Assembly (NCBI RefSeq): GCF_014805685.1
Contig: NC_060886.1
Coordinates: 27,451,652 to 27,515,651, forward strand
From: Silurus meridionalis
Taxonomy: Eukaryota; Chordata; Actinopteri; Siluriformes; Siluridae
Direction of reading: 5' to 3'
Length of the DNA stretch: 64,000 nt
The notes beneath the pieces are model-generated. The model had not been told where the DNA came from and ran no database searches. It worked only from the letters and a program-made list of their open reading frames with translations. The translations under genes and the position numbers were made by a program. Of this stretch, positions 1 through 11,525 are shown one piece after another; the first letter of the stretch is position 1, and each line of letters begins with the position of its first letter.

Positions 1-1175
1 CAGGCAATGGCTACAAGAAAATAGCCACTCGCCTTAACTTGCCGGTATCTACAGTCAGAGGAATCATTAAGAAGTTTAAAACAACTGGAACAGTGACAAA
101 CAAGGCTGGAAGAGGTCCCAAGTTTATCTTGCCACAACGCACAGTGAGAAGGATGGTAAGAGAAGTAAAACAATTTCCCAAGCTCACCGTCACAGAATTG
201 CATCAAAGAGTGGCATCTTGGGGTCACAGAGTCTCCAAAACAACCATCAGACGCTCTCTACATGCCAACAAGCTGTTTGGGAGGCATGCAAGGAAAAAGC
301 CTTTTCTCACTAACACTCACAAACGTAAACGTCTGAAGTTTGCTAAGCGGTACTGGGACTTCAACTGGGATCGTGTGCTTTGGTCAGATGAGACTAAGAT
401 TGAGCTTTTTGGCAACAAACACTCTTAGTGGGTCTGGCGTAAAACAAAAGATGAGTATGCCGAAAAGCACCTCATGCCCACCGTGAAGTATGGTGAAGGA
501 TCTGTGATGCTGTGGGCCTGTGTCTCTTCCAAAGGCCCTGGGAACCTTGTTAGGGTGCATGGCATTATGAACGCTTTGAAGTACCAGGATATTTTATATA
601 AAAACCTGATGGCCTCTGCCAGAAAGCTGAAGATGGGTCGTCATTGGGTCTTTCAGCAGGAGAATGATCCAAAACATGTGGCAAAATCTACACAAAAGTG
701 GTTCAGCAGTCACAAACTCAAGGTCCTCCCATGGCCATCTCAGTCCCCAGACCTCAACCCAATCGAAAACCTGTGGGGCGAGCTAAAGAGAAGAGTGCAT
801 AAGAGAGGACCCAGGACACTGGATGATCTAGAAAGATTGTGCAAAGAAGAATGGTCAAAAATCCCTCTCTCTGTGTTCTCCAATCTTGTGAAATGTTATA
901 GGAGGAGATTAAGTGCTGTCTTGTTGGCAAAAGGAGGTTGTACAAAGTATTAACATCAGGGGTGCCAATAATTGTGGCACACATGATTTCAAGTTTTTTT
1001 TTCTTTTTCTAAATGTGTGATTTTTTTACCACCAAAGTAATGTACTTAAATAAAAGGTTGGATTTTTCTCTTTTTTTGCATTTGGGTTCTATGTTGTTTT
1101 AAAAAAAAAAGGAGAATTTTTTGAAGTCCACGACCACATCTTAAACAGGGGTGCCAATAATTGTGGAGGGCACTG
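1..1175 (+). mobile_element. Tc1-type DNA transposon, left end outside window
   Basis: The right terminal inverted repeat runs to about 1175 (ggggtgccaataattgtgg at 1149-1167, then agggcactg) and is followed by TA at 1176-1177, the Tc1/mariner target. A shorter internal copy of the same motif lies at 959-977, directly after the transposase stop codon. The window starts inside the helix-turn-helix coding region, so the left terminus is not visible. 954-1148 is untranslated, T-rich and A-rich sequence. Confidence 0.93.
39..953 (+). pseudogene. Tc1-type transposase, one nonsense codon
   Basis: This encodes a cut-and-paste transposase that acts on its own inverted repeats in the nucleus. Two open segments, 39-428 and 474-953, lie in the same frame and are separated by a TAG at 426-428, so a single nonsense change divides the protein. 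The N-terminal part holds the DNA-binding region with basic residues. The catalytic core is visible: the first Asp at 387-389 (LWSDET) and the Glu at 765-767 (NPIENLW). The residue 35 positions before that Glu, normally Asp, is Glu (GAG 660-662, in QQENDPKH). With a stop codon and a changed catalytic residue this copy is very probably inactive. The upstream start may lie before position 39, because reading begins inside the conserved N-terminal region. Confidence 0.92.
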
Positions 1176-1326
1176 TAGACTTATTCTCCTGATCTAATGT
1201 AAGATGTGCTATACTTAATTACAGTGGCAAAGCCTGGGAGGACACATGGGAGCCAGCCAGCCAGTTCACTTCCTGAGCTTAGCACAGGGCTCCTACAGCA
1301 GTGACCTGCAGTTCAAAAGAATATTT

Positions 1327-1341
1327 CACACACACGCACGT

Positions 1342-1410
<69 letters not shown>
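1327..1410. repeat. (CA)n microsatellite
   Basis: About 84 bases of nearly pure CA, interrupted by cgcacgtg near the left end. The plus-strand reading frame through it is an artefact of the repeat. Confidence 0.98.
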
Positions 1411-1412
<2 letters not shown>

Positions 1413-2096
1413 TGATGTTATATGTGTGTTCATACTATGTCTGATTGCTGTACATTTCTTTCTTATTTGTTGTTTGCATTTACTGTCTTTCAAATGGCAT
1501 TAAATATGTCTCCATCTCTTTGTTGGACTTGTGCAGTAAAGTTAAGTTATTTTATTTCTGATTATAGTTTATTACTGTTTATTACTTCTTGAAAAAAATG
1601 GCTATTCTCTCTGTTGTATAACTCTGTGTTTAGTTAACATATCAATGAATAGTGTCCATATGGGTGTCAGAGGGGATGGAATATGGATGTTTGGACAAGT
1701 CCCCATGCATAATTACAGCTTGGAGCAAATATGGCCAAAACATATAGTAGACTAATTCCTTATCACAGAGACCGACCCAATGGCTTGATGTTAACATTGT
1801 CAATTTGTCTGTCTGTCTTTCATTTTTTCTCTTTGTCTGTCTCTTTTTCCAGCTGAAGCTCCACTGTTGTACTGTACTGTAAGGAAATGAGTCTGCCTGT
1901 GCAGGAAATTGCTGCACTCTAGTCTGGACCAACATGCAGCAGTGAGCAGGGAACACCAGCTTTGCAGCATAAAGGCAAGCAATGTTTCCAGGTCTGGCAA
2001 CACGGCAGCAATCAACGCACCCTAGCTTGGCAGTGCAGCGGGGAGGGACACACCCTAGACTGGCAATAGTGAGAGCAATGTACTCCGGCCTGTCAT
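1411..2096. other. No gene recognised
   Basis: AT-rich sequence with only short chance reading frames. At about 2010-2085 two imperfect copies of a CCCTAG(C/A)TTGGCA-type unit occur, a weak minisatellite-like pattern. Nothing else is supported. Confidence 0.6.

Positions 2097-2136
<40 letters not shown>
2097..2136. repeat. (TG)n microsatellite
   Basis: About 40 bases of uninterrupted TG. The sequence from here to 2722 shows no recognisable gene. Confidence 0.97.
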
Positions 2137-2138
<2 letters not shown>

Positions 2139-2730
2139 CATGTGCACTTGTATCTGTTTTGTTTTGTAGTTACAAACAGAGGAAAAGACAATGAAGAGGA
2201 GGCTCGTTGTCATAGCAGTCCAAATGCAGTCCTAGTGTACCAAGCATAGACCCAACCAACTTCTCCAGAACTGTCTGCCAGTGAACACTGGTCTGGCTAA
2301 CATCCTCAGAGGGCCATTGGTCCTGGGTCTGTATAGCGACATCATGAATGTTGGAGGTCTCAGGAAGCCAACATTTAGAGAGGATGCGTGTTGCGCTGAA
2401 AAAACTATACTGCTGTAGCTTGCACTGAAGGTTCCATATCTGAAAGCTGTGCTACATTAAGCATTTATCATTATTGTTATAAACAGATTGTAACCGGATT
2501 CAATGATAAAATAATTTAGTTTTTATACTTAACTTATATTTATTTACCACACCTGGACCTTATTTATGTTCATTCTCATCTTTCTTATCTCAGGAAAGTC
2601 AAGGCTCTAGCTAAAATGCGCAACGGAGTTTAATTTATTAGGGAATTTCTATCTAGTAATGGAATGGATTTGACTGACATCGCTCTAACAAGTTAGAGAA
2701 AAAGTAAGTGGGTCCAAAATCCACTATCAT

Positions 2731-2940
2731 CAGAGGTGGCAAAAGTACACACATCTATTACTTAAGTAGAAGTACAGATACTCATGTTTTGAAATACTGG
2801 GGTAAAAGTTAAAGTACTGATTTAACTTTTTTACTTAAGTGAAAGTAAAGAAGTCTTGGCTCTGACATGTACTTAAGTAAAAAGTAGTTATTACTTCTAC
2901 CTGTTTTAGCTGTTAACTGGACCTCACCTTATATTAATAT

Positions 2941-3028
<88 letters not shown>

Positions 3029-4155
3029 AAGATAGAAAGAAAGAAAGAACATTGTCATTGCATAGTACAGGTACACAGCAACGAAATGCAGTTTGGCATC
3101 TACCAGAAGTGCAAAAAGTAGCAATCGTGCAAATAGTGCAGATAAATATGTATCATATGTACAGCATGTGATATATATGTAAGCGTATGTACAGTGATTA
3201 AATATAAAGGCTATAACAGTGCAGAGACGTGTGGACATCATTAAGAGCCTTTGCTATGTTTCCACACGGACAGTTAATGAGGTGATACCGAAAAAAACTG
3301 CACCTCTTCAAGTCAAGAAGCTTTTATATATATAATCATAGACATTTTACAGATTTAAATGATGTGTTGTTTTTATCTGTACGATTAATAAAGACAGTAA
3401 TTTATTAAATAATTTTTCAGTGGAGTTTATTTATTTATTGTACATCTGAGTAAAGAAGGGACGTCCTGAATAAGTGTGTGTTTTGCTGGAGGTTTTAATT
3501 TCTTTTTTATTTAGTTTTTTATTTATGTATTTACATTTTTTTTTTTTTTTTATAAAAATGGTAAAAACAGAAATGCGTGCTGAATTGATAGCGCGTTAAT
3601 AAAATTTAGTTCCGTTTAAAATAATTTGAATTTTGACAGCCAAATATATATAAATATATTAATATAAAACGAATTAAAAATGTTGTTACCTAATGAATGT
3701 ATCCAGGCTGAACATCCACATATAGAACACAAGCAGAGAAAAGATGATGATGATCATGAATGTGTCTGTTTTCATCACTGACTCCCTCTGTCTCATCCAC
3801 ATTAACCCCAAACTTCTAACTGCCTTCTGCCTGCTGATTCTTATCTTCGTAAAGAGTGAGAGTCAGGACTTTATACACCAGCGGATTGAAAAAGACATGT
3901 AGTAAAAGGAAATCGGTTGTTCGGCTGAAATCAGCGCGCAGTGAAAAGAAAAATTTGATATTTTACCAAATCAATGAAACTAAAGTAACGAGCCGGTTTT
4001 GAAAGTAGTAAAAAGTACAGATATTTGTGTAAAAATGTAACGAGTAAAAGTAAAAAGTTGTCTGAAAAATAAATAGTGGAGTAAAGTACTGATACCAGAA
4101 AAATCTACTTAAGTACAGTAACAAAGTATTTGTACTCCGTTACTTCCCACCTCTG
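2731..4155 (+). mobile_element. Non-autonomous Tol2-type hAT element, complete
   Basis: The element starts CAGAGGTGGCAAAAGTAC and ends GTTACTTCCCACCTCTG, the terminus style of the Tol2 branch of hAT transposons, with subterminal blocks rich in aagtaaaagta-type repeats at both ends. It is flanked by a perfect 8-bp target duplication, actatcat at 2723-2730 and 4156-4163, the length expected for hAT. The 1425-bp body has no transposase frame. It carries a TAGA microsatellite (2940-3050), a stretch of another dispersed repeat (about 3050-3340) and an interior block (about 3690-3850) that recurs in reverse complement at 38802-38950. Confidence 0.93.
2940..3050. repeat. (TAGA)n microsatellite inside the hAT element
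   Basis: About 22 units of taga, decaying to agaaagaaagaa at the right end. It adjoins a dispersed repeat beginning attgtcattgcatagtacag. The minus-strand frame over this region is made of translated repeat. Confidence 0.97.
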
Positions 4156-4228
4156 ACTATCATTAATCTTAAAGTGGTCTTATAATGGTTCAGACGCACA
4201 TGTACAAATCCAATGTGTGGAAACTGTA

Positions 4229-4500
4229 CACTCTAAGAAAGGATGTGTTCATTTTTACTTATTATTTTGTGTTAATTAATTTAACACATTATGTGTTATT
4301 TTAACACTGTATATGTGTCATTGTGTGTTGATTTTTTGTTAAAATAAATAGAATGACAACACAAGACATGTTTAAACACCACAAAATAATGTGTTGTTCC
4401 AATAATAACACAGATTTGTCTAGTTAGGGACAACACATTAAATTTGTTGTGCTTAACTATACACAAAATGTGTTGTTTTAACACAACTGTTTTAAGAGTG
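4229..4500. mobile_element. 272-bp MITE with CACTCT/AGAGTG ends
   Basis: The sequence starts cactctaagaaa and ends gttttaagagtg, imperfect inverted repeats, with ta on both sides (4227-4228 and 4501-4502). The body is rich in repeated words such as tgtgtt and aacaca, so that each half reads as an approximate reverse complement of the other. There is no coding capacity. The superfamily is not certain from the ends alone. Confidence 0.75.
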
Positions 4501-4524
4501 TACCATATTAAATTGCATAGCATC

Positions 4525-4680
4525 TTATTTTTTTATTGCATCGGACTGCACTGCATCCTACAGGGGTGAATCGTATTGCATCGGTAGCTGTTCATATGTA
4601 TCTTTAATGTATCGCATCGTAGGCTATGCAGTGAGATGCGTATCGCATCAGACTCAGTTATGAAGATGCACATCTCTACT
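4525..4680. repeat. Degenerate dispersed repeat rich in gcatcg
   Basis: Repeated words tgcatcgg, cgcatcg and gatgcgtatcgcatc end at agatgcacatctctact. This resembles the terminal part of a teleost DNA repeat. A left end is not seen, so this is probably a fragment. Confidence 0.4.
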
Positions 4681-4815
4681 TTGGCTCAGCCTCCTGGCAA
4701 CACACAAGCAGCTAGAGGTCTCAAATTTGACAGACAACTTTGTTAACATCCCCTGTATCAAAATCTGTGCCACATGCTGTCATTTTATCAATTATCTGGC
4801 TGAGCATTCTACACG

Positions 4816-5008
4816 CATGGGTCTTCAACCCTGCTCCTGGGGACCCACTGTCCTGCAAAGTTCCTTTCCAACCTGCTTCAGCACACCTGGCTTATGACTT
4901 TTCAAGTGACCCTGAAGACCTTGATTAGCTGGTTCAGGTGTGTTTGATTAGGGTTGGAGAAAACTCTGCAGGAAAGTGGGTCCCCATGAGCAGGGTTGAA
5001 GACCTATT
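4816..5008. mobile_element. hAT-type MITE A
   Basis: Palindromic, about 193 bp. The left arm gggtcttcaaccctgctc and right arm gagcagggttgaagacc are reverse complements over most of their length. It is preceded by ttctacac (4808-4815) and followed by ttctacag (5009-5016), a 7-of-8 match that fits an 8-bp hAT target duplication. Confidence 0.8.
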
Positions 5009-5016
5009 TTCTACAG

Positions 5017-5207
5017 CAGTGGTTTTCAATCCTGGTCCTGGAGACCCACTGCTCTGCACATTTTGTATGTCTCCCTTATCTGACACACTCAGTTCAGTTC
5101 ATGGAGCTCTCTCCTAACGAGCTGATGATCTGAATCAGGTGTGTTGAATAAAGGAGACACACAAAATGTGCAGAGTAGGTCCCCAGGACCAGGATTGAAA
5201 ACTACTG
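5017..5207. mobile_element. hAT-type MITE B
   Basis: 191 bp. It starts CAGTGGTTTTCAATCCTGG and ends CCAGGATTGAAAACTACTG, inverted repeats with one mismatch in about 25 positions. It is flanked by an exact 8-bp duplication ttctacag at 5009-5016 and 5208-5215. It abuts MITE A through the shared central ttctacag. No coding capacity. Confidence 0.9.
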
Positions 5208-5224
5208 TTCTACAGCATCTTTGC

Positions 5225-5720
5225 TTCTTTCAGTGGTACATTCCAAGGACGTCTTTGGTCTCAGACTTGACACAGCATGTAGGGTCAGTGAAAGTGAAGT
5301 GTATTCTGCAAATCACACTTTTATGCATTAAGTCAACTCAAAATATTGTTTTAATGTTTTTTGAATGATATTTAATTGTCAAAAGTCAGCCGTAAAATGA
5401 CAATGTCAACAGAAAAATCAATGAAGTGAAACTGGATATTTTTACAATCATCAGTGTATCAAGATAACTCAAAATATGAATATTTTAGTGGGTTTTGATT
5501 AATTACAGAGTTCATAGCCATTGAGTGCCAAAACTGTTCATTTCCAAGGATCTCTGCTGCCTCAGACTTGCCACAGATGGTGAAATGAAACTGGATTATT
5601 TCAGGATAATAGATATGTGTATAAAGTAAACTCAAAATATGAATGTTTTATTATGTTATGAATGAGTTAAGGTATGTGCATACCCAAAACAGTATTTCTC
5701 AGAAGATCATGCTGCCACAG
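5225..5720. repeat. Degenerate direct repeats, about 310-bp period
   Basis: A block beginning attccaaggacgtctttgg near 5231 recurs as atttccaaggatctctgctg near 5541, each followed by cagacttg(a/c)cacag and later by aactcaaaatat. A third, weaker copy starts near 5687. This looks like a decayed tandem duplication. 5721-6344 is AT-rich with no gene recognised. Confidence 0.55.
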
Positions 5721-6851
5721 AAGGTCAAATGTGTTTCATTGGAATGTTTTATTCACAGCACACAGCAATCAAGATAATCAAATAATACACATTTACACAA
5801 ACTTCAATGTAATATTGATGATGAGACACAAAGGAAACTATACAGAGCAGCACTACACAAGGCATTATATTTCAGATATTTATAATAATAACACAAAACA
5901 TGAGAACACACCAATTTATAAAATAAGTTTAATTAAATTTAAAGTCTAAACAATTTTTTTATGTTGAATCAACAGGGTCATAAAATTATTTTGGCTTTGG
6001 ATGGATAAACAAAATAAAATACAAAAAAACAGAGACTGCATGGTAGTGGTCTTTCTTCCCATCTGGTCACAGACAACATGGACATGGTCAAGAAATATAT
6101 ATTAAAAACATAAAAATAAAAGTATTAAAAACAATTAAAACTCTTTTTATTCCCAATCTTATTTTATGACATACTGTAGCACTGCACTTAGCATTTTACA
6201 GCATGTTGTGCTCTGATTTTGTATGTGATAAAAGAATTGAATTTCAACATAAAGAGTCCAGGTGCTACAATGATCTTCTTGCCAATCTATACATTTCTTT
6301 AAGAAAGACTTGGAGAACATGACAAGTCACTTGAAAGTTGGTCATTATACATCCTCTGTTTCATCTTCTGAAAGTTCAGAGTCACTATTGTATATATCTG
6401 AATCACTTTCCAAGTTTACTTCTGTTCCAGTCAAAACTTGCAAATAACAGTTCTTTGTGTGCTTTCGTATTCTGTTGATGGCTTGTGTGTTCTTCTTGGT
6501 TAAGCTCTGTAGACCTTGGATTCCCTCTTTACTCAGGCCCCACATCTCACCTTATATACAGGGATAAAAACAACTTTATTACAGACTTTTAGAAACATAC
6601 TGGTAAGTATAATGCATGTCAAGTGTAACTTGTAACTTGATGTGCTACTGCAAAGCTGGGATGACATCTCTTAGGGTGTCTGCACGGGTGCAAAGAGATG
6701 TCCAATGTTTTTCCATCTCATTAATGAGAATCTTCTTCTCCTCCTCAAGCCTCCTTACTGCCATTACCATGTCAAATGCCTTCCTTTTTGTCCTTAGACC
6801 TACAGAGTCTGTAATACATCAAATCAGCTTATTTTAAGATTTCTTGATATT

Positions 6852-6910
6852 CCAGATAATGTAAGAAAACCTTTAAAAACATTTAAAAAATGTTTTCTTA
6901 CATTATCTGG
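6852..6910. repeat. Perfect 19-bp inverted repeat
   Basis: ccagataatgtaagaaaac (6852-6870) and its exact reverse complement (6892-6910) are separated by 21 A-rich bases, within an intron-like gap of the KDZ gene. It could form a hairpin or be the core of a small palindromic element. Confidence 0.9.
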
Positions 6911-7783
6911 TCGGACATCAATGAAAGATTGTGTGCTACTATGAGACTTATTTCACATCGTCAATGGACTTATGTACATACCATTGTGTGGAAGCTGCCA
7001 TGGCCAAATGATGTCATCGGAAAGAACGGTGTCCAAGTCCAGGTTTTCTGCATTGGGAACCATGGCGTTATATTAAACCACCACAGAATTTAAAAGCTTC
7101 TTTTCCTCCCTGATCTTTCTGCATATCCGGGAACGACCCTTGCAGCCATCATTGTCTTTATAAAGACGTTGTGATCTCCTTTTAATACTGGTGACCCGCT
7201 CCTCAATTCGTCTGGCCACAGCAGCAACATCAGAATCAGTTGAGGATGTTGTCCCTGATAGGAAGAGAAGTAGGAAATTTGCTTCTTAATTTCAGGCGTA
7301 TTGGCCAGTGAGCCTAAACATTATTTTCTGCAACTTAGTGGCTACCCTACTGTATAAGGCTTTGTACCCTACAAGTTCAAGGCTATGTGTATTTGCAACA
7401 AACAAAAGCTTGATGAGAAATTCAAAAGGTGGAAGCAGTATATCAAGCTAAACATTATACCTTCTGCCCACTCATTGACATCAGTGATCCAGCCTTCCAG
7501 TTGATCATCTGTGACTGCCATTTCAGTTTTCATGATCTCCAGGCTCTGCAACTGTCTTTGCAGGGCTATTGTGGCCTTCAAACACAAACAACAAATGACA
7601 ATGAAGCCACATACAGCACTCATTCAATATACTGTACAGGGACAATAATATATGGCAATTCCATGGAAAGTGGAAAATTTCGTCGCATTTACAATGTCAA
7701 TAAAATGCCACGGTATCTGTTTGATAATGACTACACCAGGTTTCATGCTAAATATTCTAACAAATACTATGCTTGCTCACATC

Positions 7784-7875
7784 CATAACCTGGAATTGTC
7801 CGTATATGGAATGCAATGATTTGTGTGTGTGCCTGTATGTGTATATATTCCATATACGGACAATTCCAGGTTATG
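7784..7875. repeat. Perfect 29-bp inverted repeat
   Basis: The arm at 7784-7812 (starting cataacctggaattgtccg) is exactly reverse-complemented at 7847-7875, with a 34-base GT-rich spacer. It abuts the TA microsatellite at 7882-7943. Perfect arms suggest either a recent palindromic insertion or a microsatellite-associated palindrome. Confidence 0.93.

Positions 7876-7881
<6 letters not shown>

Positions 7882-7943
<62 letters not shown>
7882..7943. repeat. (TA)n microsatellite
   Basis: About 62 bases of alternating TA directly after the 29-bp inverted repeat. Frames read across it on either strand are poly-YI artefacts. Confidence 0.97.
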
Positions 7944-7947
<4 letters not shown>

Positions 7948-8180
7948 CCACTATATTTTACAATACACAATAAATGCACAAGTGATTACTGGTGTCTTTA
8001 CCTTTTGATATCGGCGGGCCAAGTTTTACAGATGCCCGCCGATAAGCCAAGTTGTTCGTCTTTTGCTGATTCCAGCGCATGGCCATGACTGTGAGCATGT
8101 CTGTGCATACGGCAAACAAATAAGCTTATTATTCTTCTTCATAGTAGAGGTAGGTGAAAAACTGTGCAGACTTGCTGGAC

Positions 8181-8266
8181 ACAAATGGTATAGAGCACTG
8201 TAGCAGGACAGCAGGTGAGTATGGTAAGGTACACGAATGGTATAGAGCACTGTAGCAGGACAGTAA
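8181..8266. repeat. Short tandem duplication, about 52-bp unit
   Basis: The sequence aatggtatagagcactgtag followed by caggacag occurs at about 8184 and again at about 8236. It lies in an intron-like gap of the KDZ gene. Confidence 0.85.
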
Positions 8267-10167
8267 GTTGCATGTACCTCATCCACGTCATCGGGATCAA
8301 AATGTACTGCAGCTTGAACACTTCTAACAGCAGTATGAGAAAAGCAAAGTATTGCATTCGCTTGCAGCTGTATCTTGTATCATTTTATAAAACTAGTGCA
8401 GTGTGGTTACCTTACCTGCTTTTGCCATGTGCTTTGTGGTAACAGCAATTCTTGAAAGGAAGGCATTACACTGCTCCACCTCCTCCCCAAGAGTCAAACC
8501 AGCCCCCTCCTGATACGCCCCACTCCATTTTACCTTCAAAAATAAATGAATCTAAGCTGCAACAATCTTATGTTTGGATAAAGAAAATCACATGGACAGT
8601 CAAGTCAAAAAATCACATGGATTTTCTTACCTCGCATTTGAGGTTGTGGGCTTTAGCATGAAACACTGAAAGAAACGGCTTCATTGAGAGCAGATCCTGA
8701 AGCTCAGGGCATCTCTCACTCACTCTTTTGAGGTAAGGCCAATACTTGCACGCAACATCCATAGCAAAGAATTTCACTGGCTTACAAGCCATTTTTTTTT
8801 GGAGGTACAGAGGGTAAGCAAAACCTCCCCCCTGAACATATTAAAGGAACAATGAAGAACACCATGCCGACAAACGGCAAGTTCTAGGCCCTCCTCATCT
8901 ACTTTGCTGGAAGACTTCTGTGATGTTTCTTGTGCCGCTGACCACTGTCCCCCACAGACACCTGTAAGAAAAAATGATGAGGACAACGAAGATCGTAATG
9001 AAGAAGTTTATAACAGAGTAGCAGTGACAAAATACACGAAGCACTTTGGGTTCATCGGAGTCAGAAAGAACCCAGAGCAAACTCTGCCCAGATATTTTAT
9101 ATTGTTCTTCCCTTTGAAGTATAGACCAGAGTATCCTTTAAATGTAAATTAGACATAGGACATGCATGAGGAAACAACTGGCTGGGTGATCGAGGCGGAG
9201 GTCTCTGTTGTTGACACCTTTGCTGGTGCCGGCCCCCCAGCAGGACAGGATAGGGTATTGTTTAAATGATAATCATGGTCTCAGACACCTTTTGGTTAGA
9301 AATGGTCCTTGAAGGCTTGCTGTCTCTTCCAGACAGATTCAATCAAGACTATAATTAGGATTGATACAACTGAAATTCTATGTCAAACTACATAAATACT
9401 TTTGTGAGATTTAAGCCGTTTTGCGGATGAGCTTAATTTGATATAGTGTGGGGTGGAATCTGGGTTGAGGCATTCTGTAATTCTTACACACCTCTTCCAG
9501 AGATCTGAAACATGGAAGAAGGTTAACAGTCCAAACAAAATCCTATGTAGTAGTTGGTAATTTGCATGTAAATATAGTGATTTTTCCAATTTACATGGTT
9601 GGTCGAGGAATGGACATAGTCCACGAATCTTGCTACATCATCGTCCTTGGCTATGAAGACACCATTAAAGATGGCCTGTTCCTCTGATCTAAATAAAGAG
9701 ACACATATTGCCTTTTAATATTTATATGATTTTCATTATGATTTTTAGCAAAGTCACTTTCAAAATGATGAACTAAACAGTATATTTTTAAGTACCTTGC
9801 TGCACTCTTGAATCTATAGTGCTTACGGTTCCCATCAACAGAGACTGAAAGCATGTTTGGGGTGCATGCTGGGCAGTAAAGTGGTTTTCCTGAATGACTT
9901 TGTCCACTTCATATCGGACAGCCTCCCACTCCAAAAAGCTTTTTCTGAAGCTGTCTATTATGATCTTTCCAGTCTGTTTTAAAAGAGTACAGTAAAACAG
10001 AAACAGATCAAACACGTTTTTACCTTTTAACAATAAAATAAGATGCACTAAAATAGAAAAACACTGGGATGTGTGTACTACTCTTTTGTGACCTCTCATA
10101 ATTAACATAAAAGGATCAGCGCCAAAGGCCCTGTGATTATTGTGCTGACACGTAATGCTTAGTGCAG

Positions 10168-10368
10168 GGGTGGCCAACCCGCGGCTCTTTGGCTGGTTTC
10201 ATGCGGCTCTTACGTTCATATCGAAGTTTGTGTGTGTTTGATTTTTCCTGTGCGTGTTCGCTTCGCTTGAGTTCAATACGGTATTTTTAAGACTTAAATG
10301 AGCTTGCCCCTACTGGGAAACTTTGCGGTATATCAGACCTGGCAAACTACGGCGTGAGGCCAATTATA
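10168..10368. mobile_element. hAT-type fragment (caggggtggccaacccg terminus)
   Basis: The terminus caggggtggccaacccgcgg followed by repeated gcggctctt resembles ends of hAT (SPIN/Charlie-like) elements widespread in vertebrates. No matching right end with target duplication was found, so this is a fragment. It sits in an intron-like gap of the KDZ gene. Confidence 0.55.
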
Positions 10369-10374
10369 AATTAC

Positions 10375-10513
10375 AGGGATGCACCGAAATTTTCGGCGAA
10401 ATACCTAAATCACCGAAACAACACGGCAGAAACACAATTGTAATGACGCAATAAAAAAGCGCCGCCAGCACACGGTTATCTGGATAAGAGCCAACATGTC
10501 TGCGGTGTGCGGA
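10375..10513. mobile_element. hAT 5' end fragment (cagggatgcaccgaaa)
   Basis: cagggatgcaccgaaatttt followed by repeated caccgaaa and cggc words is the typical 5' terminus of a common teleost hAT family. It is cut at about 10513 by sequence beginning tgtcagggat. Confidence 0.6.
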
Positions 10514-10745
10514 TGTCAGGGATCCACCAGCCACACCTTCACCTATCACTTCAAGCAACTCTCCCACTTACTAATCAGCTACACCTGGCCCTCATCAGCC
10601 CCCATGCTACATAACCCCCGTTCCTCCACCAGCTCATTGTCCGTTCTACAGCTTAGGCAATAGAACACTGTCGGACTACCCAAGCTACACAGTTTTGTTT
10701 ATCTTTGGTTACGGGACTCTATGTGGTTTTGTTTTACATCAGTCT
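10514..10745 (+). mobile_element. LTR-like fragment beginning TGTCAGG
   Basis: Begins tgtcagggatccaccagcc and continues C-rich. The TGTCAGG start is shared with the segments ending at 19081 and starting at 45687. The right end is not defined. Probably a solo or truncated LTR. Confidence 0.45.
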
Positions 10746-11339
10746 GGTCACAGCTCTCTTTTCATAAAACAGTGCAAACTACATGACAGCACAAGTTGCT
10801 AGATGTTTATACACCTGTGACAAAGGGTCTGAATTTACACATGTGAATTTTCACATCTTTTCCCTAAACAGTGTAAATGTTTATGTGTACTTTTGATCTC
10901 ATACTATAATTGTGAGTTACTTAAAGATTGTCACCACAAATTCTTACACGGCAAAAGCGGACAGTTCGTTGATCTAGCATTCTAAGAAATGCTTGGCTGG
11001 ACATCCCAGGTGCTGCCATCTTCAACTCCTCAAAGGAAAATAGGATGTCTGTAGCATACACTGTGGAAAATTGAGAAGTAGCATGCCAGTAGTCATTATG
11101 GACCAGCTCATCCACGCCAGCATGTGGCTTGGCATACCTCACCTTTCAACTCTGGCAAGTTGAGATCATATCGGCCTGGGAAAAGAAAAGAAATATATTA
11201 CTAGCTTGGTTTACATTAAACTTACTGCATCTGATATTCACATGAATAAAAACTCAGCTTAAGAATATGAATATCTGTTTTTGTTTCCATCAACTGTGTA
11301 AAAAAATTAGACTAAGTCTTCAATATTAGGGACTAAACA

Positions 11340-11525
11340 AATGAACTAAGGCAGGGACTGACAAGATTAATAATCACAGAACTAGACAGGTAAGGGGCTG
11401 AGACAGGAACATGAACACATTGCAGGTATAAATAAAGGAGCACATGGAGCACAAAACCAGAAAGTAGACAAAGGGAACACAGGAAGTAACACAAAGAGCA
11501 GACATAATAGATAGTGGAACAGAAC
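11340..11525. repeat. Unclassified dispersed-repeat-like segment
   Basis: An A/G-rich segment with ggcagggactgacaagatt, gacaggaacatgaacac and ggtataaataaaggagc resembles internal or LTR sequence of a fish retroelement, but no domain or terminus could be recognised. Confidence 0.3.

Noticed and set aside
1246..1503. Open frame across the CA microsatellite
   Set aside because: Its length is due to the stop-free repeat (HTHT translation); no coding character outside it.
1642..2015. Overlapping minus-strand frames near 1.6-2.0 kb
   Set aside because: No domain, no splice support, and mutually overlapping frames; consistent with chance.
7429..7788. 119-residue plus-strand frame
   Set aside because: It is the shadow of minus-strand KDZ coding blocks and intron.
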